A stretch of 64,000 nucleotides of DNA from Gynuella sp050296195 (GTDB lineage: Bacteria > Pseudomonadota > Gammaproteobacteria > Pseudomonadales > Natronospirillaceae). The translations under genes were made by a program, and so were the position numbers. The stretch's first letter is position 1. Each line of letters begins with the position of its first letter. Positions 1 through 7,697 of this stretch are shown piece by piece. The notes below the pieces were generated by a model. It was not told the DNA's origin, searched no databases, and saw only the letters and a list, made by a program, of their open reading frames with translations. The stretch lies in the NCBI RefSeq assembly GCF_050296195.1, contig NZ_JBNKRB010000043.1. One strand, given 5' to 3'.

Positions 1-822
1 GCCCCAGCACATAATTTCTAAGCTGCCTGTGCGGCAGTGAACGCGTTGAACTTCCTTGCGATTGGTATCCAGTATTTCTAAGCTGCCTGTGCGGCAGTGA
101 ACTTTTTGAGGAGCTTGACGCTGATGATGATGGCTTTCTAAGCTGCCTGTGCGGCAGTGAACCTCGTTGATGCTGCTGCGTAGTCTTTGGAAACTTTCTA
201 AGCTGCCTGTGCGGCAGTGAACCTTACACGTTGCAAAACTTTCAATCTACTCTGTTTCTAAGCTGCCTGTGCGGCAGTGAACAAAACGCAGGGGCCTACA
301 TTGCGAAAGCAGCATTTCTAAGCTGCCTGTGCGGCAGTGAACTTGTAGGGTATTGAGTATTTCGGACCTTACAATTTCTAAGCTGCCTGTGCGGCAGTGA
401 ACAAGCCAACGCAGTCCAATTCCTAGACCTTATATTTCTAAGCTGCCTGTGCGGCAGTGAACATTACAAAATCTAAAGCCGAAATGATGATAAATTTCTA
501 AGCTGCCTGTGCGGCAGTGAACGTTTTGATGCCACCATTGAATATTTTCGCGTATTTCTAAGCTGCCTGTGCGGCAGTGAACATCTGTTCACCATCAGTT
601 TTGAATGCTCGAACTTTCTAAGCTGCCTGTGCGGCAGTGAACGATTGTTGGTACAAGAATGGTCACCATTAACATTTCTAAGCTGCCTGTGCGGCAGTGA
701 ACTTGCTTTAGGCGTTTCGTTTGTGGCTGTTGCTTTTCTAAGCTGCCTGTGCGGCAGTGAACGCTTCTGCGTTCCCAGGGCCGTTGTACATACTTTTCTA
801 AGCTGCCTGTGCGGCAGTGAAC
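1..822 (-). CRISPR. Type I-F CRISPR array (14 repeats, 13 full spacers)
   Basis: Fourteen identical 28-bp repeats start at 15, 75, 135 and so on to 795, each 60 bp apart, so every complete spacer is exactly 32 bp. A partial spacer at 1-14 shows that the array continues beyond the left edge. Read on the minus strand the repeat begins GTTCACTGCC, contains the stem CTGCC/GGCAG and ends CTTAGAAA, which is the form of type I-F (Csy/Cas6f) repeats. This sets transcription leftwards, with the leader to the right of 822. The spacers look unrelated to one another. No cas gene is present in the window. The lack of repeat decay in the visible part suggests that this is the leader-proximal end of a functional array. 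Confidence 0.96.
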
Positions 823-950
823 TGAAGTACAAACGCAAAAAAATAAGTCACAACAATCACTTAGCGAAAAAACAAGGGTTTGACCATTGTTTTTGGGCGG
901 TGTTGTAACTTATTGATTTTCAAGCAGTTTTTTAATGAGCCAAAAAGATT
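823..950 (-). promoter_or_regulatory. Probable CRISPR leader
   Basis: This A/T-rich stretch abuts the leader-proximal repeat (795-822) on the side where transcription of a type I-F array should begin. It carries A-runs near 838 and 873 and no repeat copy or convincing gene. The outer limit is an estimate. The leader role is inferred from position, repeat orientation and base composition. Confidence 0.6.
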
Positions 951-1444
951 GGTATGTTTGGGTATCAATCTTTGGTTTTCCCTGGCATCTGCGTTGCCTC
1001 AATCTAATACGAGGCTGGTGATATGCCATTGGCAAAGTCATCACTGGAGCCTGGATGACGCTGTTGTCTCAGGGGGTTACTTTTTTACTGCTATTACGAT
1101 CAGGTTGCAAGTGCTTATGGCGCATCACAGCTTTTGTGGCGGTTGTGCTGGCTCGATGTGTTCTCAAAGTGGTTGAGGTATTGAAGGCTAAGGTGGTTAG
1201 GGCTTGGGCTGGACTATGGGCATTTTCGATACGGATATATCGGTAGATGACACTCATAAATGCCCGAAATGTGGTTGTTTTATTCACCGGGCAAGTATTG
1301 ATGCCGGGTGAATGGTGTGATGGCTGGCGCACCTCTACAGGTTAAAGAGACAGTGAGCCCCAAGGATTCATGGTGTGTTGCACAACATGGCTAGGTGTCT
1401 CGGGGCTGCCTTTTATGGGATCTGAAGGGTGAATGGTGACCGGG
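951..1444. other. Intergenic stretch beside the CRISPR leader
   Basis: No recognisable gene fills the space between the CRISPR leader and the GH43 gene. Cas6f (Csy4), which often flanks the leader in type I-F loci, is not here on either strand. Only a 31-codon frame with a CxxC motif stands out (1216-1311). A long imperfect inverted repeat (AGCCCC near 1355 and GGGGCT near 1403) could help end transcription of the GH43 gene. Confidence 0.5.
1216..1311 (+). CDS. Possible very small protein with CPKC zinc-ribbon-like motif
   Basis: This 31-codon frame begins with ATG and contains CPKCGCF followed by an Ile-His-Arg stretch, which resembles half of a zinc ribbon. An in-frame stop lies six codons upstream, so it is not the tail of a long visible gene. 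The ribosome binding site is poor. It could be a genuine microprotein, a decayed gene remnant or chance. I do not recognise a family. Confidence 0.22.
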   Translation: MGIFDTDISVDDTHKCPKCGCFIHRASIDAG

Positions 1445-2401
1445 TCAATCGTCATCCATCTCCGGCTGTGGCTCGCCAAACACGGGAAAGCCCTGGTCAT
1501 CCCAGTCGAACGTCTGCACGCAGGTATGGCGGTTGGGGTCCCACAGGGGGTCGCCTTGTATGTCGGTGTAGTTGCGGGCGTGGTAGACGAGGTAGTCTTT
1601 GGTTCGTTCGGGATCACGGGTAAAGCTGTTGTGTCCGGGGCCATAAATGTCTGCTTCGGGCCGACTGGCAAATACTGGTTTGGGGCTTTTTTGCCAAACC
1701 TCTGCATCCAGTAAGTTTTCATGTTCACCGGCCCATAGCAGGCCCATGCAGTATCGTTCGTCTGTGGCGCTGGCGGAGTAGCTGATAAATACTTTGCCGT
1801 TGCGGATAAGTACGGCCGGACCTTCGTTTACCCAGAATCCTTTGATTTCCCAGTTGAACTCGGGCCGGCTGATCATGACCGGGTCGCTGCTCAGTGTCGT
1901 GGCATCGGCAAGGGTGGCAATGTAAAGGCAGGAGTTGCCTTGGAAGACCGGGTGTTTCTGAGCCCAGACGTAGTAATGCTGTTGTTGATGGGTAAATGCG
2001 GTCGCATCGAGACAGAAGGTATCGATACCGGAATCGACCTGACCGGCAAAGGTCCACTGGCCATTGATCGGGTCATCGTCATGACAGGTCAGGGCGTACA
2101 TTCGATGCTGGAAGGCGTCGTTGAAAATTTCCCGGTTGGGGGCGGCAGCAAAGTAGATGACCCAGTGCCCGAAGATGTGGTGAATTTCGGGTGCCCATAT
2201 CAGGTCACTGGTTGGTCCGCTGTCTGGCTTATGCCAGACGGTCACAACGTCTGCGGTGCTGGACAGTGCGGTGATCGAATCGGCGCGACGCAGTTCTATG
2301 CGATCGTATTCGGGCACGGAGGCGATAAAGTAGTATCGGTTGTCGCTGTGCAACAGAATCTGTGGATCTGCGCGCTGCAATATGATTGGGTTGGTGGTCA
2401 T
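1445..2401 (-). CDS. GH43 arabinosidase, probably exo-acting, cytoplasmic
   Basis: The 318-residue protein has the layout of a five-bladed-propeller GH43 enzyme of the alpha-L-arabinofuranosidase/exo-arabinanase type. RADP at the N terminus supplies the likely catalytic base (Asp12). WAPE lies on the second blade, and NEGP carries the likely acid Glu. No signal peptide is visible, so it should act in the cytoplasm on imported arabino-oligosaccharides. AGAGGT precedes the ATG. It is the last gene of a leftward cluster with a LacI-type regulator, a sugar-binding protein and two ABC permeases, which supports an arabinoside-use role. A 261-bp gap separates it from the regulator gene, so it may have its own promoter. 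Exact linkage specificity cannot be read from the sequence. Confidence 0.85.
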   Translation of the reverse strand: MTTNPIILQRADPQILLHSDNRYYFIASVPEYDRIELRRADSITALSSTADVVTVWHKPDSGPTSDLIWAPEIHHIFGHWVIYFAAAPNREIFNDAFQHRMYALTCHDDDPINGQWTFAGQVDSGIDTFCLDATAFTHQQQHYYVWAQKHPVFQGNSCLYIATLADATTLSSDPVMISRPEFNWEIKGFWVNEGPAVLIRNGKVFISYSASATDERYCMGLLWAGEHENLLDAEVWQKSPKPVFASRPEADIYGPGHNSFTRDPERTKDYLVYHARNYTDIQGDPLWDPNRHTCVQTFDWDDQGFPVFGEPQPEMDDD

Positions 2402-2662
2402 GGGTTGTGAACCTCTGTAAAAACATAGACCGCTGTGATCGTACTGGCAGGTTTGCCAGAAACACGGTCGCTGACCGGTCTGTCGTGATGATTGTTAAGG
2501 AGCCTCTGACAAACAGACATCGTTTTGACACAGGCTAGGAAGCACCGCCGGTAAAGCCATAGTTTGCTGGCGTAAATGCGAATCAGAGCGAGACGGGGCT
2601 GACAATGTCCGGCGTGAAGATGGGCCATTGTTCGGGAGCTCCTTAAGTTTTGAAGCAGTCCG

Positions 2663-3715
2663 CTATTGCTCATCATTTTTTCGGGCGCGGCTGTGGCGCT
2701 GTGCTGTGTTGTTGTAAATGGTGGATTCCCGGATGAACAGTTCTCCTTCAATTTTTGTCTGGGCAATGCCTTCAATCATTCCGTCCAAACAGTAATCCAC
2801 GGCCATTCTGCCCATTTCGTCATAGGGCAGATCGATGCTGCTCAGGGGTGGTCGCAGTTCTCCTGCCAGTAGTTGGTTGTCGAACCCCATCACGGCGATG
2901 TCTTCGGGGATCTTTCGGCCGTGTTCCTGTATGGCCTGATATACGCCGACTGCCATGAGGTCACTGGCGCAGAAGATGGCATCAATTTTTTCTCCCGCGG
3001 CCAGCCATGTTTGCACCTGCAGGTAGCTCTGTCTGACGGACCAGTTGCCCGGGGCAATCAGTCTCTCATTGATTGGGCAATCTGAATTGATCATGGCCTG
3101 ACGATAGCCTCTTACGCGCTGAACGGATGACTCAGACCAGCTTTCTCCGGTGATCATGGCGATATGCCGATAACCTTGAGTGAGCAGATGTTCAGTCGCC
3201 CGAAAACCGCCCATGAAGTCTGCCGGTACGATCGTGGGAATTCGCATTTCTTTGCGGTCGAAACAGTTGAGGTAAACCAGTTTTTGATGGTCGCCAACGG
3301 TCACGGCGGTGATTTCGCGCGGACTGTTGATGGCATAAATGACACTCTGGCAGTTAATATCTCGGCGGACTCGTTTGAACACATGTTCGAAGAATTGCAT
3401 GTCGTCTTCGTAGTCGAAAACGGTCAGTACAGTATTCCGTTCCCAGGCTCGTTTTTGAGCGGCGGATATTGCACCGATAAACGGATCATGCATGTTGAGG
3501 CTGTTAATCAGCAGGGCAATTGATCCGGAGCGATCATCATGATGTATCTTTCGCCTCAGTGGGTAGCCCATTTCTTCAGCGATTTGCAGCACTTTGCGTT
3601 TGGTCTCTGTAGAGACTCTAATGGTGTCCGAGCCATTGATAATGGCCGATACCGTTGGCTGCGATACACCGACAACGGAGGCAATGTCCATCATGGTGAC
3701 TTTTTTTTTGCGCAT
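2663..3715 (-). CDS. LacI-family transcriptional regulator of the arabinoside cluster
   Basis: The 350-residue protein starts with a LacI-type helix-turn-helix (residues about 6-28, with the typical GVSQPTVSAIINGSD run) and continues with a periplasmic-binding-protein-like sensor domain ending in GFDNQLLAGELRPPLSSI. It is encoded between the sugar-binding protein and the GH43 enzyme on the same strand, so it most likely responds to an arabinose-containing oligosaccharide and controls these genes. A candidate LacI-type operator lies upstream of the first permease gene (near 7112-7125). The last 15 residues are rich in Arg, Lys and Glu and lie outside the domain. The ligand is inferred from context only. 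Confidence 0.9.
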   Translation of the reverse strand: MRKKKVTMMDIASVVGVSQPTVSAIINGSDTIRVSTETKRKVLQIAEEMGYPLRRKIHHDDRSGSIALLINSLNMHDPFIGAISAAQKRAWERNTVLTVFDYEDDMQFFEHVFKRVRRDINCQSVIYAINSPREITAVTVGDHQKLVYLNCFDRKEMRIPTIVPADFMGGFRATEHLLTQGYRHIAMITGESWSESSVQRVRGYRQAMINSDCPINERLIAPGNWSVRQSYLQVQTWLAAGEKIDAIFCASDLMAVGVYQAIQEHGRKIPEDIAVMGFDNQLLAGELRPPLSSIDLPYDEMGRMAVDYCLDGMIEGIAQTKIEGELFIRESTIYNNTAQRHSRARKNDEQ

Positions 3716-3767
3716 GGCGTTTCTCAGCAGCTGACGGGTGGAGATGTGTCTCCACCCGTGTCAGTCA

Positions 3768-5078
3768 TTACAGATTGGCCAACATGTCGTTAATACGACG
3801 CTCAGCTTCTTTCAGGGCTTCATCGATGGGTTTAACCCCGGTAACCGCTGCAGCCAGTTCTTCACCCAGAATATCTTGCACGGCAAACTGGCGTTTGACG
3901 CCTTCTGGCAATCCGGTTCCGCGAGTGGTGACGCCTAGCAGTGCCTGGCGGTGTGGGAGTTGCAAAAATTCCGGCATGCTCAGTACGGATTTAACGCTGG
4001 GCAGGTGACCGGTGCGAGACCATTGATAGTCGTTTTCTTTCATGAATTTGAAGAATTCTGCCGTGGCAGCCAGTTCGGCTTTATTCCGTTTTTTATTGGG
4101 CATCACCCATGAGTGTCCATCAACGTAGAGCTTGTCGTTTTGGAATAACTGCGGATACGGAACGGCCATGTAGGCGTTATAAATTTCGCTGTCAGGATTG
4201 TGGGATTCCACTTCAAACGCGCCCAGCAGCCAGTTACCGTTCATCAGGATGCCACCATCGCCATTGGTGAATCCGGACACAGTTGCCGGGTAATCCATGT
4301 TTTTGGTGGTCAGGTCTTCATCATAAATCTGCTTAAGCATTTTTACGATGTTGCGGGCTTTATCGCTTTGTAAGGAAATTTTGTTGGGGTCAGCAAAAAA
4401 ATCAGAATTCTGTTCGAACATGTAGGTATAGAACAGCCGCGTATAGGCTGAGGTTTCGTTGGACAGAATCTGTACCAGATAGGGTTTTCCGGTCGCTTTT
4501 TTAAACTGACGGGCTTGTTGCAACAGTTCTTCCGGACTGTGAGGCAGCACCGGCTGGCCATCTTCTGTTACCAGACCAGCTTGTTTCATTAACTTCATGT
4601 TGATGTGAAACAGCATGGTCCAGGTATCGATGGGCAGGCCATATACCTGACCTTCTTTGACGATACCCCGGGCGGCAGTATCGGTGAAGTCGTCCAAAGA
4701 TATTCCGACTTGTTTCATCAAATCGTCAATCGGCAGAATCAGTCTGCGGGACTGGTAGTCGGATATGACGGAATTATGCATGGTTACAAGATCTGGTGGC
4801 GTACGGGATGCCATTTGAGCGGTAAGCTGGTCATATCCCGGCCATTCAACAGTCGTGACTTTGACTTTGATATCGGGATGTTCTGCGGAAAATTGATTGA
4901 TCAGGCTGGTCATGATGCCGCATTCGCCTTCGGCCTTGTCAACATCGGTATTGGTACCATACTGAGCATCACAAGCACCGAAAAAACGTTGCAGATGCAG
5001 TTCTGTTTTTGCCATCGCTCCACCGGCTGCCATGCAGACTGACAGGATAACCGGTAGCAGTAGAGGTTGTTTTTTCAT
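3768..5078 (-). CDS. ABC transporter sugar-binding protein (family 1)
   Basis: The 436-residue protein has an N-terminal signal peptide (MKKQPLLLPVILSVCMAAGG...AMA, cleaved near residue 23) and the long two-lobe sequence of family 1 extracellular solute-binding proteins. TEWPGYDQLTAQMASRTPPD-like and NGNWLLGAFE-like segments are typical of the group. No lipobox is apparent, so it should be a soluble periplasmic protein. It is the third gene of the cluster, after the two permeases, and follows an intercistronic region with two strong hairpins. An arabino-oligosaccharide ligand is inferred from the neighbouring GH43. Placing the binding protein after the permeases is less usual than placing it first. 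Confidence 0.92.
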   Translation of the reverse strand: MKKQPLLLPVILSVCMAAGGAMAKTELHLQRFFGACDAQYGTNTDVDKAEGECGIMTSLINQFSAEHPDIKVKVTTVEWPGYDQLTAQMASRTPPDLVTMHNSVISDYQSRRLILPIDDLMKQVGISLDDFTDTAARGIVKEGQVYGLPIDTWTMLFHINMKLMKQAGLVTEDGQPVLPHSPEELLQQARQFKKATGKPYLVQILSNETSAYTRLFYTYMFEQNSDFFADPNKISLQSDKARNIVKMLKQIYDEDLTTKNMDYPATVSGFTNGDGGILMNGNWLLGAFEVESHNPDSEIYNAYMAVPYPQLFQNDKLYVDGHSWVMPNKKRNKAELAATAEFFKFMKENDYQWSRTGHLPSVKSVLSMPEFLQLPHRQALLGVTTRGTGLPEGVKRQFAVQDILGEELAAAVTGVKPIDEALKEAERRINDMLANL

Positions 5079-5117
5079 GGTATTACCTTTTTTGTTGTTA
5101 TTGCATTGAACCGAACG

Positions 5118-5184
5118 TCGCCGGATTCATCGGCGATCCGTGTCGGGTTAGTGCCCGTACCACCCATACCGGGCATCGACCCGA
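5118..5184 (-). other. Two intercistronic hairpins between permease and binding-protein genes
   Basis: A first stem pairs TCGCCG (5118-5123) with CGGCGA (5131-5136). A second, longer one pairs TCGGGT/TGCCCG (5143-5148, 5152-5157) with CGGGCA/ACCCGA (5170-5175, 5179-5184) around a small 3x3 internal loop. No U-run follows, so a role in RNA stability or differential expression of the downstream binding protein is more likely than full termination. Confidence 0.5.
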
Positions 5185-5189
5185 ATTCG

Positions 5190-6098
5190 TTATTGTTTGA
5201 CTGCCCCACCGGCCACAGCCGTTACAATGTGTTTCTGGAAGAAGATGTACACCAGGATGATAGGCAGCGCTGAAAACACAGCCTGAGATGATAGAAAACC
5301 AAGCCCTTCACTCTGGGCAAAATTCATTTGTGATGATGCAATGCCAACTGTCAGCGTAAACATTTCTTGTTCAGTGGCAGAGATCAACGGCCAGAAGTAG
5401 TCATTCCAGGAGGTTAAAAATGTCAATATCCCCAGGGTGGCCTGCGCCGGCAACGTCAGTGGTAACAGTACTTTCCAAAATACTTTGAATTTGCTGGCAC
5501 CATCGAGCACGGCTGCTTCGGTAATTTCTGCTGGTATGGCTTTGAAAAACTGGGTCATCAAAAACACACCAAAAGGACCTGCCAGTCCGGGCAGTACTAA
5601 GCCGGCATAGGTATTGTGCAGCCCTAACAGACTGAAAATCTGGTGTCTGGCAATAATGACGGCTTGTTCTGGAACGGCCAATCCCATCAGGACGACGATG
5701 TACAGTGTGTTTTTGTAGGGAAATTCGAGTTTTGCAAATGCATACCCACCCAATGAGGACAGAATCAACACCCCTGCGGTCATACAGCAAGAAACGATAA
5801 AGCTGTTTTTTAACCAGCCAAATACGGATGAGCTTTTGAAGATGTCCAAATAGTTTTGCAAGGTATATGGAAAACGGAATACGGCATCCGTTCCGAGCAT
5901 GAGCTCCTGATTGTCTTTAAGGCTCAGGCCCACTGTCCACAAAAATGGAGACAACATGATCAACGCCAGAATACCAGCGCTCCACAAGGCAAAACGCTGG
6001 TTTTTGGCACCAAATAGTGAAACTTCACGAGCCGCGACGGAATGTTTACGGCGATTGATTCGGGATTTGTCTGGCTGCGATACTTTTAACTGGGTCAT
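5190..6098 (-). CDS. ABC sugar permease, MalG/AraQ type
   Basis: This 302-residue inner-membrane protein has six predicted membrane segments and the permease EAA loop, seen as EITEAAVLDGASKFKVFW, that docks on the ATPase. It is of the carbohydrate CUT1 class (MalG/AraQ-like). Its ATG overlaps the stop of the preceding permease gene by four bases, so the two are translationally coupled. The N terminus has a basic cytoplasmic tail of about 30 residues before the first membrane segment. No ATP-binding subunit is encoded nearby, so the pair may share a general MsmK/MalK-like ATPase encoded elsewhere. Confidence 0.92.
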   Translation of the reverse strand: MTQLKVSQPDKSRINRRKHSVAAREVSLFGAKNQRFALWSAGILALIMLSPFLWTVGLSLKDNQELMLGTDAVFRFPYTLQNYLDIFKSSSVFGWLKNSFIVSCCMTAGVLILSSLGGYAFAKLEFPYKNTLYIVVLMGLAVPEQAVIIARHQIFSLLGLHNTYAGLVLPGLAGPFGVFLMTQFFKAIPAEITEAAVLDGASKFKVFWKVLLPLTLPAQATLGILTFLTSWNDYFWPLISATEQEMFTLTVGIASSQMNFAQSEGLGFLSSQAVFSALPIILVYIFFQKHIVTAVAGGAVKQ

Positions 6099-6976
6099 AC
6101 ATCAGCTCCCTTACGACGACTTACAAAAAACTGTGCCATGGCAGCGATAAGGATGATCAGGAACAGCAGTTGAGAAGCCGCTGCGGCCATACCAACATCC
6201 CAACGCCGGAATCCCAGGTCGTAGATATACATCACCATGGATCTGGAGCTATTGTTGGGACCACCATTCGTCATGAGTAATGCCTGTCCAAACAATTGGA
6301 ATTGCATGACGATTTCAATAATGATCACCAGAACGATAGTTCTGCCGATGGAGGGCAATGTGATGCGAAAAAACACGGCCCAGCGATTGGCGCCATCAAT
6401 AGCAGCAGCTTCATAGATTTCTCTTGGAATCTGTTGCAAAGCCGCTATAAACAGGATCATCGGTAATCCCAGGCACCACCAGACCGTTGCGATGGCAATT
6501 GAGATGAGGGACCAGTCCGGATCGGACAAAAAAGAAATGGGCTCCAGGCCGATATGGGTGAACAATGTGGCCATCAAGCCATCATTTGGAATAAAAATGA
6601 TACGCCAGATCAGGGTAACCACTGTCACCGATAGGATGGTTGAGGCAAAAAAGATACCTCTCAACATGCTGGCTACCTTGGTTTTTTGATTCAGCACCAG
6701 CGCCAGCAATAAACCGACCACGACCAGCGCGGGAACGGTTAATACTACAAAGTACAATGTATTCCAGACGGTCTGTCTGAAAATTCTATCGTTCAGCAAG
6801 CGAACGTAGTTATTCAGACCGATGAATTTTCCGGGTCCGAACAAGTCCACTTTCTGAAAACTGAGGTATATCCCCCAGAACAGTGGCACGACTATCATGC
6901 CAATAAAAACCAATAAATACGGAACCAGAAATGAAAAACTGGACAGCTGCTCTTTACGGCTATTGGTAAAACTCAT
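6095..6976 (-). CDS. ABC sugar permease, MalF/AraP type
   Basis: This 293-residue protein has six hydrophobic segments and an EAA loop (EIYEAAAIDGANRWAVFFRI), as in CUT1-class MalF/AraP permeases. It forms a heterodimer with the downstream MalG-type protein and is the first gene of the leftward transport operon. AGGAGGTAAT precedes the ATG, which is a strong ribosome binding site. A LacI-type operator candidate and an AT-rich perfect inverted repeat lie 136-168 bp upstream. Arabino-oligosaccharide uptake is inferred from the neighbouring GH43 gene. Confidence 0.92.
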   Translation of the reverse strand: MSFTNSRKEQLSSFSFLVPYLLVFIGMIVVPLFWGIYLSFQKVDLFGPGKFIGLNNYVRLLNDRIFRQTVWNTLYFVVLTVPALVVVGLLLALVLNQKTKVASMLRGIFFASTILSVTVVTLIWRIIFIPNDGLMATLFTHIGLEPISFLSDPDWSLISIAIATVWWCLGLPMILFIAALQQIPREIYEAAAIDGANRWAVFFRITLPSIGRTIVLVIIIEIVMQFQLFGQALLMTNGGPNNSSRSMVMYIYDLGFRRWDVGMAAAASQLLFLIILIAAMAQFFVSRRKGADV

Positions 6977-7697
6977 GCATTACCTCCTGTCCCTGAGCGA
7001 TGCAACAGAAATTATCAAAACAGTTATTTATATATCAAACTGAACTGAAGACCTGTCGACTCAGGAACGCTGGCACGCAGACTTCTGTATCACTGCGCAA
7101 GTTATTGTTATTTTAAGCGCTCATAATATTATTACTAATATTATAATCGACATAGAAATTATGGCTGTTTATCTTTCTTTTTTGGTTATTCAGATAAAAC
7201 GATGGCTAATACGTGAATACGAATGTCATGAATGGACTGGCGAATTTGTCCTGGTCTCGTGTGCAAAATTTTCAACTGAGCAACGTTCAGGTTGCTTCAC
7301 AGCCTGGCTCTGGGGCCTCCACTGTGAAGAGATGCTTTGTTGCAATTTTATCTTCTTGCTCTGATGGCCTTTTTTGGTGAGTTGGGCGAACCGCTTCTCC
7401 GGTTTGCTTCATTCAACGATATTTGAACAGCTGTAACATATTGTGCATAAAACGGTTGCACAGGCTTTTGAGCGGTAGCGCTTTATAGCGAATGAGTATA
7501 CCCATCAACAATGTTCATGGACTTTGGTATATCAGCTAATTCGCTTATTCAATTTATCCTGTATATTCAAAGGCTTGCATTATATGCCGCTAATTGGTGT
7601 GCAGTTTTGGTGGGGAGATCCCAATCTGTAATTAAGTTTTCATATCAACTTCCTATTCTCATGGCTCCATTCATTTTGATTTGTTGGAGTCGATGTT
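6977..7697. other. Divergent promoter region, transport operon and phosphoesterase
   Basis: This 721-bp gap separates divergent genes and contains no convincing CDS. It holds the operator candidates at 7112-7144 and a spaced inverted repeat (CTTCACAG at 7295-7302 and CTGTGAAG at 7322-7329). The phosphoesterase end has TTGGAGT ahead of a GTG start. The length suggests regulation of both sides. Confidence 0.6.
7112..7144. promoter_or_regulatory. Candidate operator: GCGC-centred site plus AT-rich perfect inverted repeat
   Basis: The segment around AAGCGCT (7115-7121) resembles LacI-family operators built on a central GCGC, with partly symmetric flanks. Immediately beside it, ATAATATTA (7123-7131) and its exact complement TAATATTAT (7136-7144) flank a 4-bp spacer. 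The position upstream of the first permease gene fits control by the LacI-type regulator of the cluster. Binding is inferred. Confidence 0.4.

Noticed and set aside
473..838. Open frame on the minus strand encoding a repeated SLPHRQLR peptide, and a matching plus-strand frame
   Set aside because: It is an artefact of reading through the CRISPR repeats. The peptide repeat simply follows the 60-bp period.
1055..1332. Hydrophobic frame and its antisense between CRISPR leader and GH43 gene
   Set aside because: Neither has a ribosome site, and the residue pattern looks random on both strands.
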